Source: Blastococcus sp. TF02A-26 (lineage in GTDB: Bacteria; Actinomycetota; Actinomycetes; Mycobacteriales; Geodermatophilaceae). From it: 64,000 nt of DNA. The stretch lies in the NCBI RefSeq assembly GCF_003319125.1, contig NZ_QOHG01000003.1, positions 62,001 through 126,000 on the forward strand, in the 5' to 3' direction. The position numbers were made by a program, and so were the translations under genes. Shown here in pieces: positions 18,199-26,948 of the stretch. Under the pieces are notes generated by a model. The model saw only the letters and a program-made list of their open reading frames with translations. It was not told the origin of the DNA and made no database searches. Within the stretch, counting starts at the first letter, position 1, and each line of letters opens with the position of its first letter.

Positions 18199-19941
18199 AT
18201 GCCCGGACGGCGCCGCCGCACCAGCACGACCCGCGCGAGCGGGACGACGACCCGCACCGCGACGAAGCGGCGTGCGCCGGCCCGCCGGACCACCAAGCCC
18301 GCGCCGGACCTGCCCACGGCGGGTCCCGGCGAGCGGATCTGGGTCCTCGCCGTCCCCTTCCGTGCCCCCGCTCCCGGCGCGAGCTGGCACCCGGGCCTGC
18401 AGGCGCACGTGCACGTCGGCGCGACGCTCCCGCCCGAGCTGGCCCCCTACGACCCGCCGCCGTACACGCTGGAGCGCTTCCTCGAGGACGAGCTCAACGA
18501 CGAGCCCCGGCCGCTGCCACCTGCCCGGTCCCTGGAGCCGCGCGAGGAGCAGTGCACCGGCGCCGACGCCGTCATCGCGTCGGCGGAGGCCGGTCACCGG
18601 GTGTTCCTGCTCGGCGACGACCCGGGCGTCGGCAAGACCGGGACGGCGATCATGGCCGCCCGCGAGGTGTGCGAGAGGCGCGGCGGCGACCGGGTGCTCG
18701 TCGTCGCCGACCGGCCCGCGGCGATCACCATCCCGCACTGGACCCGCTCGATCGCCGGCTTCGGGGACGGCGGCCTCCGCTGGTGCGTCACCACCTGGGA
18801 CCGGCTGGCCAAGGTGGCGGCGCTGCTGAAGACGGCGCCGCAGTTCGACGTCGTCATCGGCGACGAGGCGCACATGGTGCGGCACACCACCACGCAGCGC
18901 TGGAAGCACTGGAAGACGGTCTCCGGCGCCGCCCGGGTGAAGGACGCGCCGTTCGTCATCGCCGCGACCGCCACCCCGGCGCACACCCCGCTGGAGCTGC
19001 CCTACCTCGCGCCGCAGTTCGCCGCGCGGGCCGCGGAGCCGCTGCGCGCCTGGGCCGACCTCCCGGCGAAGCTGACCGAGCACGGGTTCCACGTGGAACG
19101 CGGCCGCTACGGCTGGACCTGGACCGAGGACGCCGACGAGCGCCGCGCCGATCTCGCCCGGCTGCAGGAGTGGCTGACCGGCGGGGAGCCCCCGGCCGCG
19201 CTGCACCGCTCGGCGCCCTGGGGCGCGGTGCCCGTCGGCGGCGCGCCCGTCGCCCTCACCCCGGCCGAGCGGGCCAGCTACGAGGCGGAGTGGGGGGAGT
19301 TCCGCGCCGAGATGCAGCTGGCGCGCAAGGGGCGGCAGACCGCCCGCGGCCGCGCCGCCCTGCTGCGGTTCCGGCAGAAGGCCGGGCTGATCCGCGTCCC
19401 GGCGACCGTCGACTGGGTCAGGGCGCAGGTGGAGGCCGAGCGTCAGGTGGCGGTGTCGGTCGAGTTCGTCGAGACCGCGGCCGATCCGATCCGCGAGGCG
19501 CTGCTCGACGCCGGGGTCGCCGTCGCCGGGATCTACGGACGCGACCGGTTCGACGCCGAGGCCGAGCGGCTGCGGTTCCAGCGGGGCGAGGCGCCGGTCT
19601 GCGTCTTCACCGTCACCGCCTCGATCAGCCTGCACGCCGGTGAGCTGCTGCCCGGCGGGACGACGGCGAGCGACCTGCCGAGGGTCGGGTTGTTCCACCA
19701 GCCGCGCTTCTCCGGCATCCAGGCCCGTCAGGTCACCGGTCGCACCCACCGCGACGGGAGGACCTCGCCGTGGCGGGTCGCCTTCGCCGCGGACACGGTG
19801 GAGGAGCAGGTGGCCCGCGTGATGGTGGAGCGGCTGGCGGTCAGCGGCACCACCGCCGGCGCCGACACCGCGTCCCTCCAGGAGATCGCGGAGCTGCTCG
19901 ACGCCGACTGGCTGCCGAACGCGGCGCTCACCGACGCCTGA
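18199..19941 (+). CDS. SNF2/DEAD-like superfamily 2 helicase
   Basis: 580 residues from the ATG at 18199. A basic, Ala/Arg/Thr-rich tail (1-35) suggests nucleic-acid binding. The helicase core has Walker A GDDPGVGKTGTA, motif II IGDEAH, motif III-like AATATPAHT and motif VI QVTGRTHRDGR. Between the two RecA-like lobes is a ~140-residue segment. It resembles actinobacterial DEAD/SNF2 ATPases of unknown role that remodel nucleic acid or protein-DNA complexes. A parS-like site lies inside the gene. It is convergent with the LamG gene, whose stop is 4 bp away. Confidence 0.85.
   Translation: MPGRRRRTSTTRASGTTTRTATKRRAPARRTTKPAPDLPTAGPGERIWVLAVPFRAPAPGASWHPGLQAHVHVGATLPPELAPYDPPPYTLERFLEDELNDEPRPLPPARSLEPREEQCTGADAVIASAEAGHRVFLLGDDPGVGKTGTAIMAAREVCERRGGDRVLVVADRPAAITIPHWTRSIAGFGDGGLRWCVTTWDRLAKVAALLKTAPQFDVVIGDEAHMVRHTTTQRWKHWKTVSGAARVKDAPFVIAATATPAHTPLELPYLAPQFAARAAEPLRAWADLPAKLTEHGFHVERGRYGWTWTEDADERRADLARLQEWLTGGEPPAALHRSAPWGAVPVGGAPVALTPAERASYEAEWGEFRAEMQLARKGRQTARGRAALLRFRQKAGLIRVPATVDWVRAQVEAERQVAVSVEFVETAADPIREALLDAGVAVAGIYGRDRFDAEAERLRFQRGEAPVCVFTVTASISLHAGELLPGGTTASDLPRVGLFHQPRFSGIQARQVTGRTHRDGRTSPWRVAFAADTVEEQVARVMVERLAVSGTTAGADTASLQEIAELLDADWLPNAALTDA
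19086..19099. other. parS-like ParB site 3 (inside a gene)
   Basis: Perfect GTTCCACGTGGAAC within the helicase gene. It encodes F-H-V-E in the helicase frame. Confidence 0.7.
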
Positions 19942-19944
19942 GGA

Positions 19945-22017
19945 TCAGCCGCCCGCGGCGTACTGGCCGGCCACCTCGTCGGCGGTCAGCACCCGCTCGT
20001 AGACGCTCGCGTGCGCCAGCGAGCCGGCGAAGAACGCGCTGGCCGGCGCCTCGGGCCAGCTGCCCAGGTTGTCGTAGCCGATCCGCCAGTAGCCGGTGGT
20101 GACCTCCGCGGCGTTCGTGACGGTGCTGGTCGCGGCCAGGACGCCGTCGACGTAGAGCGCCATCCCGGTGCCCGGCGAGAACGTCGCCGTCGCCAGGTGC
20201 CAGCGGCCGTCGTTGTAGGCCGTGGGGCTGACGACGGTGTGGTGGGCGCCGTTGTAGACGCCGAACCGCAGCCTGCCCCCGTTCGTCATGTAGATGTGCC
20301 GGTCGAACTGGCTCGACTGGGCGCCGTTGGTCGAGGCGCCGAAACCGATCAGCTTCCCGCCGCGGGTGGTCGTGGTGGAGAACCAGATCTGCACGGTGAA
20401 CCACTGCGGGTTCACCATCGCGCGGCTCGTCCAGATCTGGCCGCCGGTCCCGTCCAGGCGCACCGCCGAGGAGGCACCCGATCCGCAGGTGGGGCCCGGG
20501 ACGCCGTAGGTGACGCCACCGCTGGAGTAGGTGCCGTTGCCGGCCGTGCCCGCGGTCCCGGCGCTGACCGCGGTCGGTCCGGCACCCTCCTGCAGCGCCC
20601 AGTACTGGGTGGCCCCGGCGCCCGACGCGCTCGCGGCGGTCGCGCAGCTCCACGGCCCGACGTCGTACTGCCCGCCGATCGTGCCCGCGGACAGCACCGA
20701 CCCGTGGACCGCGACGTGCGCCATCGACCCGGCGAACCAGTAGCTGGAGGGGGCGTTCTCCCAGGTGTTGAGGTTGTCGTAGCCGACCCGCCAGGAGCCG
20801 ACGTAGTTCTCCGCGGCCGGAGCGGCGAGCTGCCCGACCAGCGCGCCGTCGACGTAGAGCCGCATGCCGGTGGCTGCGGAGAAGGTGGCGGTCATCTGGT
20901 GCCAGCGGCCGTCGTTGTAGGCGGCCGGGCTGGTGACGACGTAGCGGCTGCCGCTGTAGACGCCGAAGGTGAGCCGGCCGTCGTCGCCCATGTACACGTG
21001 CCGGTCGTACTGGCCGGAGGACGCGCCGTCGGTCCCGGTGCCGAAGCCGATGAGCTTGCCGCCGCGGGTGGTCGTGGTGGAGAACCAGGCCTGCACGGAG
21101 AACGTCTGCGGGTTGTTCACCGTGTTCGACGTCCACAGCGCGCCGGAGGTGCCGTCGAAGCGGACGGCGGAGGACTGGCCCGAGCCGCAGCGCGGCCCGT
21201 CGACCCCGTAGGTGACCCCGGTGCCGGTGAACGTGCCGGTGGCCGCGCCGCCCAGGGAGCCGCTGTTGGCCGCGGTCGGGCCGCCGGTCTCCTGCAGCCG
21301 GTAGTACTGGCTCGCGCCGGAGACGGTGGCCGAGCAGGTCCAGCCGCCGCCGGAGGTCAGCGTGCTGGTCGGGTTGGTCGTGGTGGCGGTGAAGAGGGCG
21401 CCGGCGTCGCCGACGCCGGCGGAGCCGAGGAGGACGGCGCCGGTGACCGCCAGGGCAGCGGGCACCGCACGCCGGCGGTTCCGACGGCGCTCCCGACCGG
21501 GCGGCGGCGGGTCGACGGCCTCGGCCGGGGGCCGGTGCAGGCCGGCGAGCGCGAGCAGCGCGGCCAGTCCCACGCCGGCGAGCACGAGCATCCCGGTGCG
21601 GCCCTGCTCGGCCCACAGCCAGGGCAGGCCCAGCGCCGGCAGCCGCAGGACCCCGACGCCGTGCACGGCCGCGGGGGCGACGAGGCCGCCGTCCGCGGTC
21701 GCGTTGGCGTCCCCGCGCAGGAGCAGGCCGGCGTCCTCCACGGCGACGACGCGGTGCAGGCGCAGCGTTCCGGGCACGTCGGGGTCGTCGACCAGGGCGA
21801 CGTCGCCCACCTCGGGGGTGGCCGGGCGGACGACGGCCAGGTCCCCGGGCTCGAACGCCGGCGCCATCGACCCGGACACGACGACGGTGGTCTCCCATCC
21901 CGCGACCCGCGGCACCACCGAGACGGCGAGCAGCAGCAGCAGGACACCGAGCGCGAGGCGCGCGGCGGAGGTGACGGCGAGCGCGGCCCAGGAGGACCGC
22001 CAGGGAGAGGTGGTCAC
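19945..22017 (-). CDS. Signal peptidase I-like protein fused to two LamG domains
   Basis: 690 residues from a GTG overlapping the upstream stop. Residues 1-180 are a SipW-type signal peptidase: membrane helix LALGVLLLLLAVSVVP, catalytic VVSGSMAPAFEPGD (Ser), then LRLHRVVAV and a second membrane helix. A third hydrophobic segment (about 215-235) leads to two tandem laminin-G-like domains (about 260-460, 470-690), each with DGRWH, GKLIGFG and LYVDG(A/V)L motifs. LamG folds bind glycans or proteins outside the cell. The peptidase probably matures the secreted protein encoded just upstream, to which it is coupled, and stays at the surface as a binding module. The fusion is unusual. Confidence 0.88.
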   Translation of the reverse strand: MTTSPWRSSWAALAVTSAARLALGVLLLLLAVSVVPRVAGWETTVVVSGSMAPAFEPGDLAVVRPATPEVGDVALVDDPDVPGTLRLHRVVAVEDAGLLLRGDANATADGGLVAPAAVHGVGVLRLPALGLPWLWAEQGRTGMLVLAGVGLAALLALAGLHRPPAEAVDPPPPGRERRRNRRRAVPAALAVTGAVLLGSAGVGDAGALFTATTTNPTSTLTSGGGWTCSATVSGASQYYRLQETGGPTAANSGSLGGAATGTFTGTGVTYGVDGPRCGSGQSSAVRFDGTSGALWTSNTVNNPQTFSVQAWFSTTTTRGGKLIGFGTGTDGASSGQYDRHVYMGDDGRLTFGVYSGSRYVVTSPAAYNDGRWHQMTATFSAATGMRLYVDGALVGQLAAPAAENYVGSWRVGYDNLNTWENAPSSYWFAGSMAHVAVHGSVLSAGTIGGQYDVGPWSCATAASASGAGATQYWALQEGAGPTAVSAGTAGTAGNGTYSSGGVTYGVPGPTCGSGASSAVRLDGTGGQIWTSRAMVNPQWFTVQIWFSTTTTRGGKLIGFGASTNGAQSSQFDRHIYMTNGGRLRFGVYNGAHHTVVSPTAYNDGRWHLATATFSPGTGMALYVDGVLAATSTVTNAAEVTTGYWRIGYDNLGSWPEAPASAFFAGSLAHASVYERVLTADEVAGQYAAGG

Positions 22018-22613
22018 GTGTTCCGGGCCTCCCAGGTGAGACCGACCGTGGCCGTCTGGTTCTGCGCGGCGGTCGAGGCGTCCACGGGCAGGCTGTAGGT
22101 CACCTGGTAGGTGCGGGTCTGCAGGCCGCCGGGCGTCGTCCACTCGCCCACGCCGGCCCCGAACGCGGTCGGGAAGGCGGCCAGGGTGCCGGTGTAGACG
22201 GTGGCCGTGGCGCGGAACCCGCCGCAGCCGGCCGCGCCGCCCCCGGTGCCGACGAGGACGCTGAAGCGCAGCGCACCGGAGAGGGCGTTGGTGGTGCGGC
22301 TGGTGGCGTAGAGGCGGACCGCCGCCGGCGCGCTGCCGGTGGAGGTGACCGCGAAGCAGCGGGTGGCCGAGGCGCCGGGGCGCAGGCCACCGGCGGTGAA
22401 GGCCGCCGTGCCGGCGTCGTCGTCGGAGATCGCGACGGTCCCGGACCCCACGGTCGTGGTGGTCGGCGCGCTGGTCCACGTGAAGGCGGCCGAGCCCGCC
22501 TGCCAGACCACGCTCGCGGCCAGCACCAGCGCGGCGAGCGCCGAGGCGGTGAGCCACCCGCGGCGGGCGCGGCGGCCCGGCCGGCGGGCGGGCCGCCCCG
22601 GGTGGCTGCGCAT
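22014..22613 (-). CDS. Secreted TasA/camelysin-like protein, probable substrate of the adjacent peptidase
   Basis: 199 residues. An Arg-rich N-terminus and hydrophobic segment LTASALAALVLAASVVW form a signal peptide ending near AGSAAFTW, in line with SipW substrates. The mature part is a Thr/Gly/Ala-rich beta protein (ISDDDAGTAAFTAGGLRPG...). It overlaps the signal peptidase-LamG gene by 4 bp. Architecture and context resemble SipW/TasA pairs; fibre formation is inference only. Confidence 0.75.
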   Translation of the reverse strand: MRSHPGRPARRPGRRARRGWLTASALAALVLAASVVWQAGSAAFTWTSAPTTTTVGSGTVAISDDDAGTAAFTAGGLRPGASATRCFAVTSTGSAPAAVRLYATSRTTNALSGALRFSVLVGTGGGAAGCGGFRATATVYTGTLAAFPTAFGAGVGEWTTPGGLQTRTYQVTYSLPVDASTAAQNQTATVGLTWEARNT

Positions 22614-22709
22614 CGGTTCCTCCGGACGTCGGTGTGACCCGGTCGGTCACACCCGGCCCATCGGCGCCGTGCGCGGGTTCCTTGAGCGACCCACCCCCGG
22701 CGGAGGAGC

Positions 22710-24245
22710 TCAGCGCGGGGCGGCGCCGTCCGGCGAGGCACCGTCGACCGGGATGCGGGTGACGCCGCCGGTGCCCTCGGTGGCGCCGGCGCCGGCGAGG
22801 CGACGCAGCAGCCCTGCGACGTCGAGGCCGGTGAGATCGCCGGACAGTTGCAGCCCCTGCGCCACGTTCGAGGCCACCGACCGGCCGAGGGAGTTGGCCC
22901 CGTCGGCGGAGATGACGGTCATCTTGTCCACGCTGGACAGCGGCGCGGCCGCGGCGGAGACGACCTCGGGCAGCACCTTGACGAGCATCTCCAGGATCGC
23001 GGCCTCGCCGTACTTGGCGAAGGCGTCCGAGCGGGCGTCCAGCGCCTCGGCCTCGGCCTGGCCGCGGGCCAGGATCGCCGCCGCCTCGGCCGCACCCTCG
23101 CGCTCGACCGCATCGGCGACCGCCTGCCGGCGCAGCTTCTCGGCCTCACCGCGCTTGGCGCCCTCGATCGCCTCGGCCTCGGCCAGCGCCGACCGGCGGG
23201 CCCGCTCGCCCTCACCGGAGAGCTTCGCCTGCTCGGCAGCCGCCTGGGCCGCGGCGATCGTCGCCTGCCGGTCGGCCTCGGCGGTGAGGATCGCGGCGTT
23301 CTTGCGCGCCTCGGCCTCCTGCTCGACCTTGTACCGCTGGGCATCGGCGGGACGGCGGACCTGGGTGTCCAGCTGCCGCTCGGTCAGCGCCGCGGTGCGG
23401 ACGGCGACCTTCTCCTGCTCGCTGAGGATCGCCTGGTCCTGCGCGGCCTGGGCCAGCGGTCCGGCGGCGGCGGCCTTGGCCTTCGCGGCGTCGGTCTCGG
23501 CGCTGATCTCCGCCTGGCGCAGCGCCAGCTGCCGCTGGGCGACGGCGATCGCCTCGTCGGCGAGCAGCTGCTCCTGCTGCGCGGCCTGCCGGGCCCGCGC
23601 CTCGGCGATGCTGGCCTCCTTGAGCACCCGCGCCGCCTCGGGCCGGCCCAGGTCGGCGAGGTAGCTGCCCTCGGCCTGGATGTCCTGCAGCTGGAAGGTG
23701 TCCAGCACCAGGCCCTGGCCGGTCAGCGAGGACTCGGCCTCCTCGGCGACCGCGGAGGCGAACGCGGCACGGTCGCGGATGATCTCCTCGATCGTCAGCC
23801 GGCCCACGATGGAGCGCAGCGCACCGGCCAGCACCTCCGAGGTGAAGGTGTCGATGCCCTGCTGCTGGTTGAGGAAGCGCTGTGCGGCGGCCCGGATGGC
23901 ACCCTCGCTGCCGCCGACCTTGACGATCGCCACGCCCTCGAGGTCGCACTTGACGCCCTGCTTGGAGACCGCGCCGCGGATGCCCACCGGGATCCGCCGG
24001 CTGGACAGGTCCATCGTGTGCAGCTTCTGCACGACGGGCAGCACGAAGACGCTGGCGCCCATGACGACCTTCTGCCCGGAGCTGTCCCGCGACACCACAC
24101 CGGACTGGTCGGTCACCTGGCGGCCCTGCCGGCCGGTGACGATGAACGCCTGGTTGGGCCCGGCCACCTTGATCCGGCTGAGCACGAACAGCACCAGGGC
24201 GATGACGAGGACGACGAGGCCGCCGACGGCGATCAGCAGGGTCAC
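22710..24245 (-). CDS. Flotillin/SPFH family membrane scaffold protein
   Basis: 511 residues from a GTG overlapping the NfeD stop. An N-terminal membrane helix (about 3-22) is followed by an SPFH/Band 7 domain (about 25-195) and a long Ala/Glu-rich coiled-coil flotillin repeat region (about 200-400, many (A/E)AEA units). The C-terminal part contains VVSAAAAPLSSVDKMTVIS. It is a bacterial flotillin (YqiK/FloT type) organising membrane microdomains. NfeD is its usual genomic partner, as here. Confidence 0.92.
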   Translation of the reverse strand: MTLLIAVGGLVVLVIALVLFVLSRIKVAGPNQAFIVTGRQGRQVTDQSGVVSRDSSGQKVVMGASVFVLPVVQKLHTMDLSSRRIPVGIRGAVSKQGVKCDLEGVAIVKVGGSEGAIRAAAQRFLNQQQGIDTFTSEVLAGALRSIVGRLTIEEIIRDRAAFASAVAEEAESSLTGQGLVLDTFQLQDIQAEGSYLADLGRPEAARVLKEASIAEARARQAAQQEQLLADEAIAVAQRQLALRQAEISAETDAAKAKAAAAGPLAQAAQDQAILSEQEKVAVRTAALTERQLDTQVRRPADAQRYKVEQEAEARKNAAILTAEADRQATIAAAQAAAEQAKLSGEGERARRSALAEAEAIEGAKRGEAEKLRRQAVADAVEREGAAEAAAILARGQAEAEALDARSDAFAKYGEAAILEMLVKVLPEVVSAAAAPLSSVDKMTVISADGANSLGRSVASNVAQGLQLSGDLTGLDVAGLLRRLAGAGATEGTGGVTRIPVDGASPDGAAPR

Positions 24246-24796
24246 GAGGGATCTCCGACTTCTGGGAGGGGGTCCGGTGCGGTCGAGACGACGTGGACGG
24301 CGGTCTCGCTGAGCGCCTCGACGACGTAGACGGGCGTGCCGGCCGGCAGCGGGACGTCGCTGCGGGCCGCGTACTTGAGGTTCTGGCCGGCCAGCGTCAG
24401 CCGGACCTCGCCGTAACCGGTCGCCGGCACCGCGGAGACGACGACGCCCTGGGTGCCGGCGAGGTGGTGGCGGGTGATCGTCTCGGTGGTCGGCATGTCC
24501 CGGACCGCACGCGCCAGCCGGACCGCGCCCCATGCGAGGGGTACGGCGAGCACGAGGCCGACGAGGAGGGCGACGAGCGCGGTCGCCGTCCCGCCGAGGA
24601 AGTCCGGGAGCAGGGCGGTGGCCGCCGCGCCGCCGAAGCCGATCCCGCCGAGCACCGCGGCGACCGCCTCGAGGGAGAAGGCACCGCCGTCGGCGTCGAG
24701 GCCGAACACACCGATCTCGCCGGCGACGAGGGAGACGACGAGCAGCAGGACGCCGATGCCGCCCACGACGAGGAACACGGTCGCTGCGGCGTCCAC
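24242..24796 (-). CDS. NfeD-like membrane protein, flotillin partner
   Basis: 184 residues from a GTG start. Hydrophobic helices occur at about 4-30, 42-62 and 68-92, followed by a soluble OB-fold-like NfeD C-domain (about 110-172: [12 protein letters not shown]...GEVRL...[13 protein letters not shown]). It is coupled to the flotillin by a GTGA overlap. NfeD/flotillin pairs are known to act together in membrane organisation and stress. Confidence 0.9.
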   Translation of the reverse strand: MDAAATVFLVVGGIGVLLLVVSLVAGEIGVFGLDADGGAFSLEAVAAVLGGIGFGGAAATALLPDFLGGTATALVALLVGLVLAVPLAWGAVRLARAVRDMPTTETITRHHLAGTQGVVVSAVPATGYGEVRLTLAGQNLKYAARSDVPLPAGTPVYVVEALSETAVHVVSTAPDPLPEVGDPS

Positions 24797-24915
24797 GGTC
24801 CCCCTCGCTGCTGATCGTCGGCGGACGCAGACTCGCAGGTGGGGGGAAGGTGATCAACCGGTTCTGGGACGGTTCCGTCCCGGTTCACCCAGGCGTGTCG
24901 GCGACGGCGGGGAGA

Positions 24916-25248
24916 ATGGCGAGCGTGCGTCGCGAGGCCAGTGTCCTGCACCTGGACCTCGACGCCTTCTTCGCCGCGGTCGAGCAGCGTGACAAGCCCT
25001 CGCTGCGCGGCCGGCCGGTCGTCGTCGGCGGGGTGGGCGGCCGCGGCGTCGTCGCCACCGCCTCCTACGAGGCCCGCGCCTACGGGGCCCGGTCGGCGAT
25101 GTCGACCGCGGAGGCCCGGCGGCGCTGCCCGTCCGGCACGGCCTTCCTCGGTGGCCGGTTCGCCGCCTACCGGGCCACCTCCGACGTCGTGATGGGGCTG
25201 CTGCGGGAGCTGTCGCCGCTGGTGGAGCCGGTGAGCATTTCTGTCTGA
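24916..25248 (+). pseudogene. dinB: 5' fragment of chromosomal dinB (DNA polymerase IV), cut by the mobile element
   Basis: Starts MASVRREAS at the ATG at 24916 and carries the first catalytic Asp in [13 protein letters not shown] and the finger region [13 protein letters not shown]. Polymerase homology runs to [10 protein letters not shown] at about 25238; then element-linked sequence adds two residues and a TGA. The catalytic DE pair that should follow is 20 kb away at 45350. About 107 native residues remain. No SOS (LexA) box is visible upstream. The gene cannot give an active polymerase. Confidence 0.95.
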
Positions 25249-25251
25249 ACT

Positions 25252-25306
25252 AGGCGTGTCGTTGTACCGACCTGTCGCACCCCCCTGCCAGGGTGTCGAT
25301 CATGGT
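25252..25306 (+). repeat. Left terminal inverted repeat
   Basis: Begins AGGCGTGTCGTTGTACCGAC and ends GATCATGGT. Aligned with the reverse complement of 45272-45326 it differs at four positions (repeat positions 17, 27, 43, 45). The first recombinase gene starts inside it. Confidence 0.97.
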
Positions 25307-26948
25307 CGAGTGGCGGCTGGTGTGGGTGTCGCCCCAACGGACCCCTGCGCCTGTTGAGGCGCTGTGGGACGAGGGGCAGTTCGAGCGCGCCCGCGCCCTG
25401 GCCCAACTCGACCGTGAGCCCTACGCCGTGTTCGTTCCGCCCAGCGGTGTCCCTGACCAGCGCCTGCTGCGCTACACGACGGACCACTTGGCCAACTACG
25501 CGGTCGACACTCAGCGGACCTACGCGACTGAGATCAGGGTGTGGCTGAACTTTCTCGTCGACACCCGAGGGGAGACCGACTGGTGCAGGGCGACGAGCGA
25601 CGACGTGCGCAACTTCGAGTTCTTCCGGCGGCGTGACCGCCGTCGGTTGGAGACCGAGGACAGTCGCGGCCGCAAGAAGACACTCATCACCGGGTCGTCG
25701 TGGGTCAAGGTGCTGGCAGCGGTGTCATCGCTGTACCGGTGGGCAGTCAGCGACAAGTTGATCACCGCGAGCCCTGTAGTGATGAGCAGCGGGGGACCGC
25801 GTCGAGGCTCGCGCCACGACAGGCCGTCAACACCTCGGGCGGAGCAAGCACCGTCGAACGCGAGGAAGTCGAACGTCCGGTGGTTAACCCGCCGCGCGGT
25901 CGAGCGGTGGCGCCAGATCGGCTTCGAGGACTACGGGGCGAACGGACTGCCTCGTGGCGTCGAGCGTGTACGCACGCAGGCTCGCAACGTCGCCTTCGTC
26001 AACCTGCTGTACGGCACTGGGATGCGCCGCAAGGAGGGCGGCGCGCTGTTGACCCTGGAGATTCCGGCCGACGAGGGCACCCGCAGCATGGTCACCGGAT
26101 GGGTGCCCGAGGCCCTAGGGAAGGGCGGCAAGGGGCGCTGGTTCTACCTCGAACGGCGCTACGTACGGGGACTGCACGCCTACATTCGCTTCCAGCGGCA
26201 GCAGGCCGTACAGCGAGCCCAGGCGCAGGGTCGCTATGAGCGCGTTGAGGACCGCCTGCTGCTGGTGGCGGTGCATGGCTCCGGGAAGGGGACCGAGGTC
26301 ACCACGCTCGACCCTCGGGAGCCAACGGCAGAGCCGGTACGGCAGCGGCTGGACGACCTCTCAGCCGCCGATCGCATGCGCCTCTACCGAGAAGTATCCA
26401 CGGAGCGCGGCGCGGTGCTGGAGCCCCTGTGGCTGTGGCTGAAGGACGACGGCACACCGCTCCCCTACCGCGAGTGGGACGGCATCTTCCGGGCCGCGAA
26501 CGAGCGATTGAAGCGGGAAGGCGTTGCCCTCTTCGCGATGCCGCACATGCTGCGCCACTCCTACGCCCTACACATGCTCATCGCCGCTCAGCGCGCGTAC
26601 CTGATCGACAGCGGCCTCGACGCCGAGGAGCGCCGTCGGTATCAGCGACTGTTCGGCAACGTGTGGGAGTTGGTCCGCGACCTGCTGGGCCACGCCGACG
26701 TCACAACGACCAGGAACTGGTACCTGGAGCCAGTACGGGGTCTCCAGATGGAGTGGCTGATGGACATGATCCATCAGCCCGACGGAGAGAACAGCCCGGT
26801 TCGTGACGTCAAGGCCCTCGAAACGCTCGTCCGCGAGACAGCCAAGCCGGACGCGGATGCGTCTCCCGCCGACGACATCGATGCCTTCGAAACTCTGGTC
26901 AGCCAGCGGTCCCACCGGGTCCTAGACGTGGCCGGGGATGAAGCCTGA
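25293..26948 (+). CDS. tnpA: Tyrosine recombinase 1 of the trio (TnpA-like)
   Basis: 551 residues from a GTG at 25293, or ATG at 25302, both inside the left inverted repeat. An N-terminal SAM-like DNA-binding domain (about 55-165; AVDTQRTYATEIRVWLNF) is followed by the catalytic domain (about 190-500): Arg in YGTGMRRKEGGAL, HxxR in MPHMLRHSYALH, LLGHADVTTTRNWY with the nucleophile Tyr. All catalytic residues are present. It overlaps the next recombinase by 1 bp. With its two partners it should cut and join the element ends. Confidence 0.93.
   Translation: MSIMVEWRLVWVSPQRTPAPVEALWDEGQFERARALAQLDREPYAVFVPPSGVPDQRLLRYTTDHLANYAVDTQRTYATEIRVWLNFLVDTRGETDWCRATSDDVRNFEFFRRRDRRRLETEDSRGRKKTLITGSSWVKVLAAVSSLYRWAVSDKLITASPVVMSSGGPRRGSRHDRPSTPRAEQAPSNARKSNVRWLTRRAVERWRQIGFEDYGANGLPRGVERVRTQARNVAFVNLLYGTGMRRKEGGALLTLEIPADEGTRSMVTGWVPEALGKGGKGRWFYLERRYVRGLHAYIRFQRQQAVQRAQAQGRYERVEDRLLLVAVHGSGKGTEVTTLDPREPTAEPVRQRLDDLSAADRMRLYREVSTERGAVLEPLWLWLKDDGTPLPYREWDGIFRAANERLKREGVALFAMPHMLRHSYALHMLIAAQRAYLIDSGLDAEERRRYQRLFGNVWELVRDLLGHADVTTTRNWYLEPVRGLQMEWLMDMIHQPDGENSPVRDVKALETLVRETAKPDADASPADDIDAFETLVSQRSHRVLDVAGDEA

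Noticed and set aside
19945-22650. One 901-residue protein spanning the LamG gene and the upstream region
   Set aside because: The upstream part of that frame is antisense-like Arg/His-rich sequence; the gene at 22014-22613 in another frame has a signal peptide, and a GTGA overlap defines the real start at 22017.
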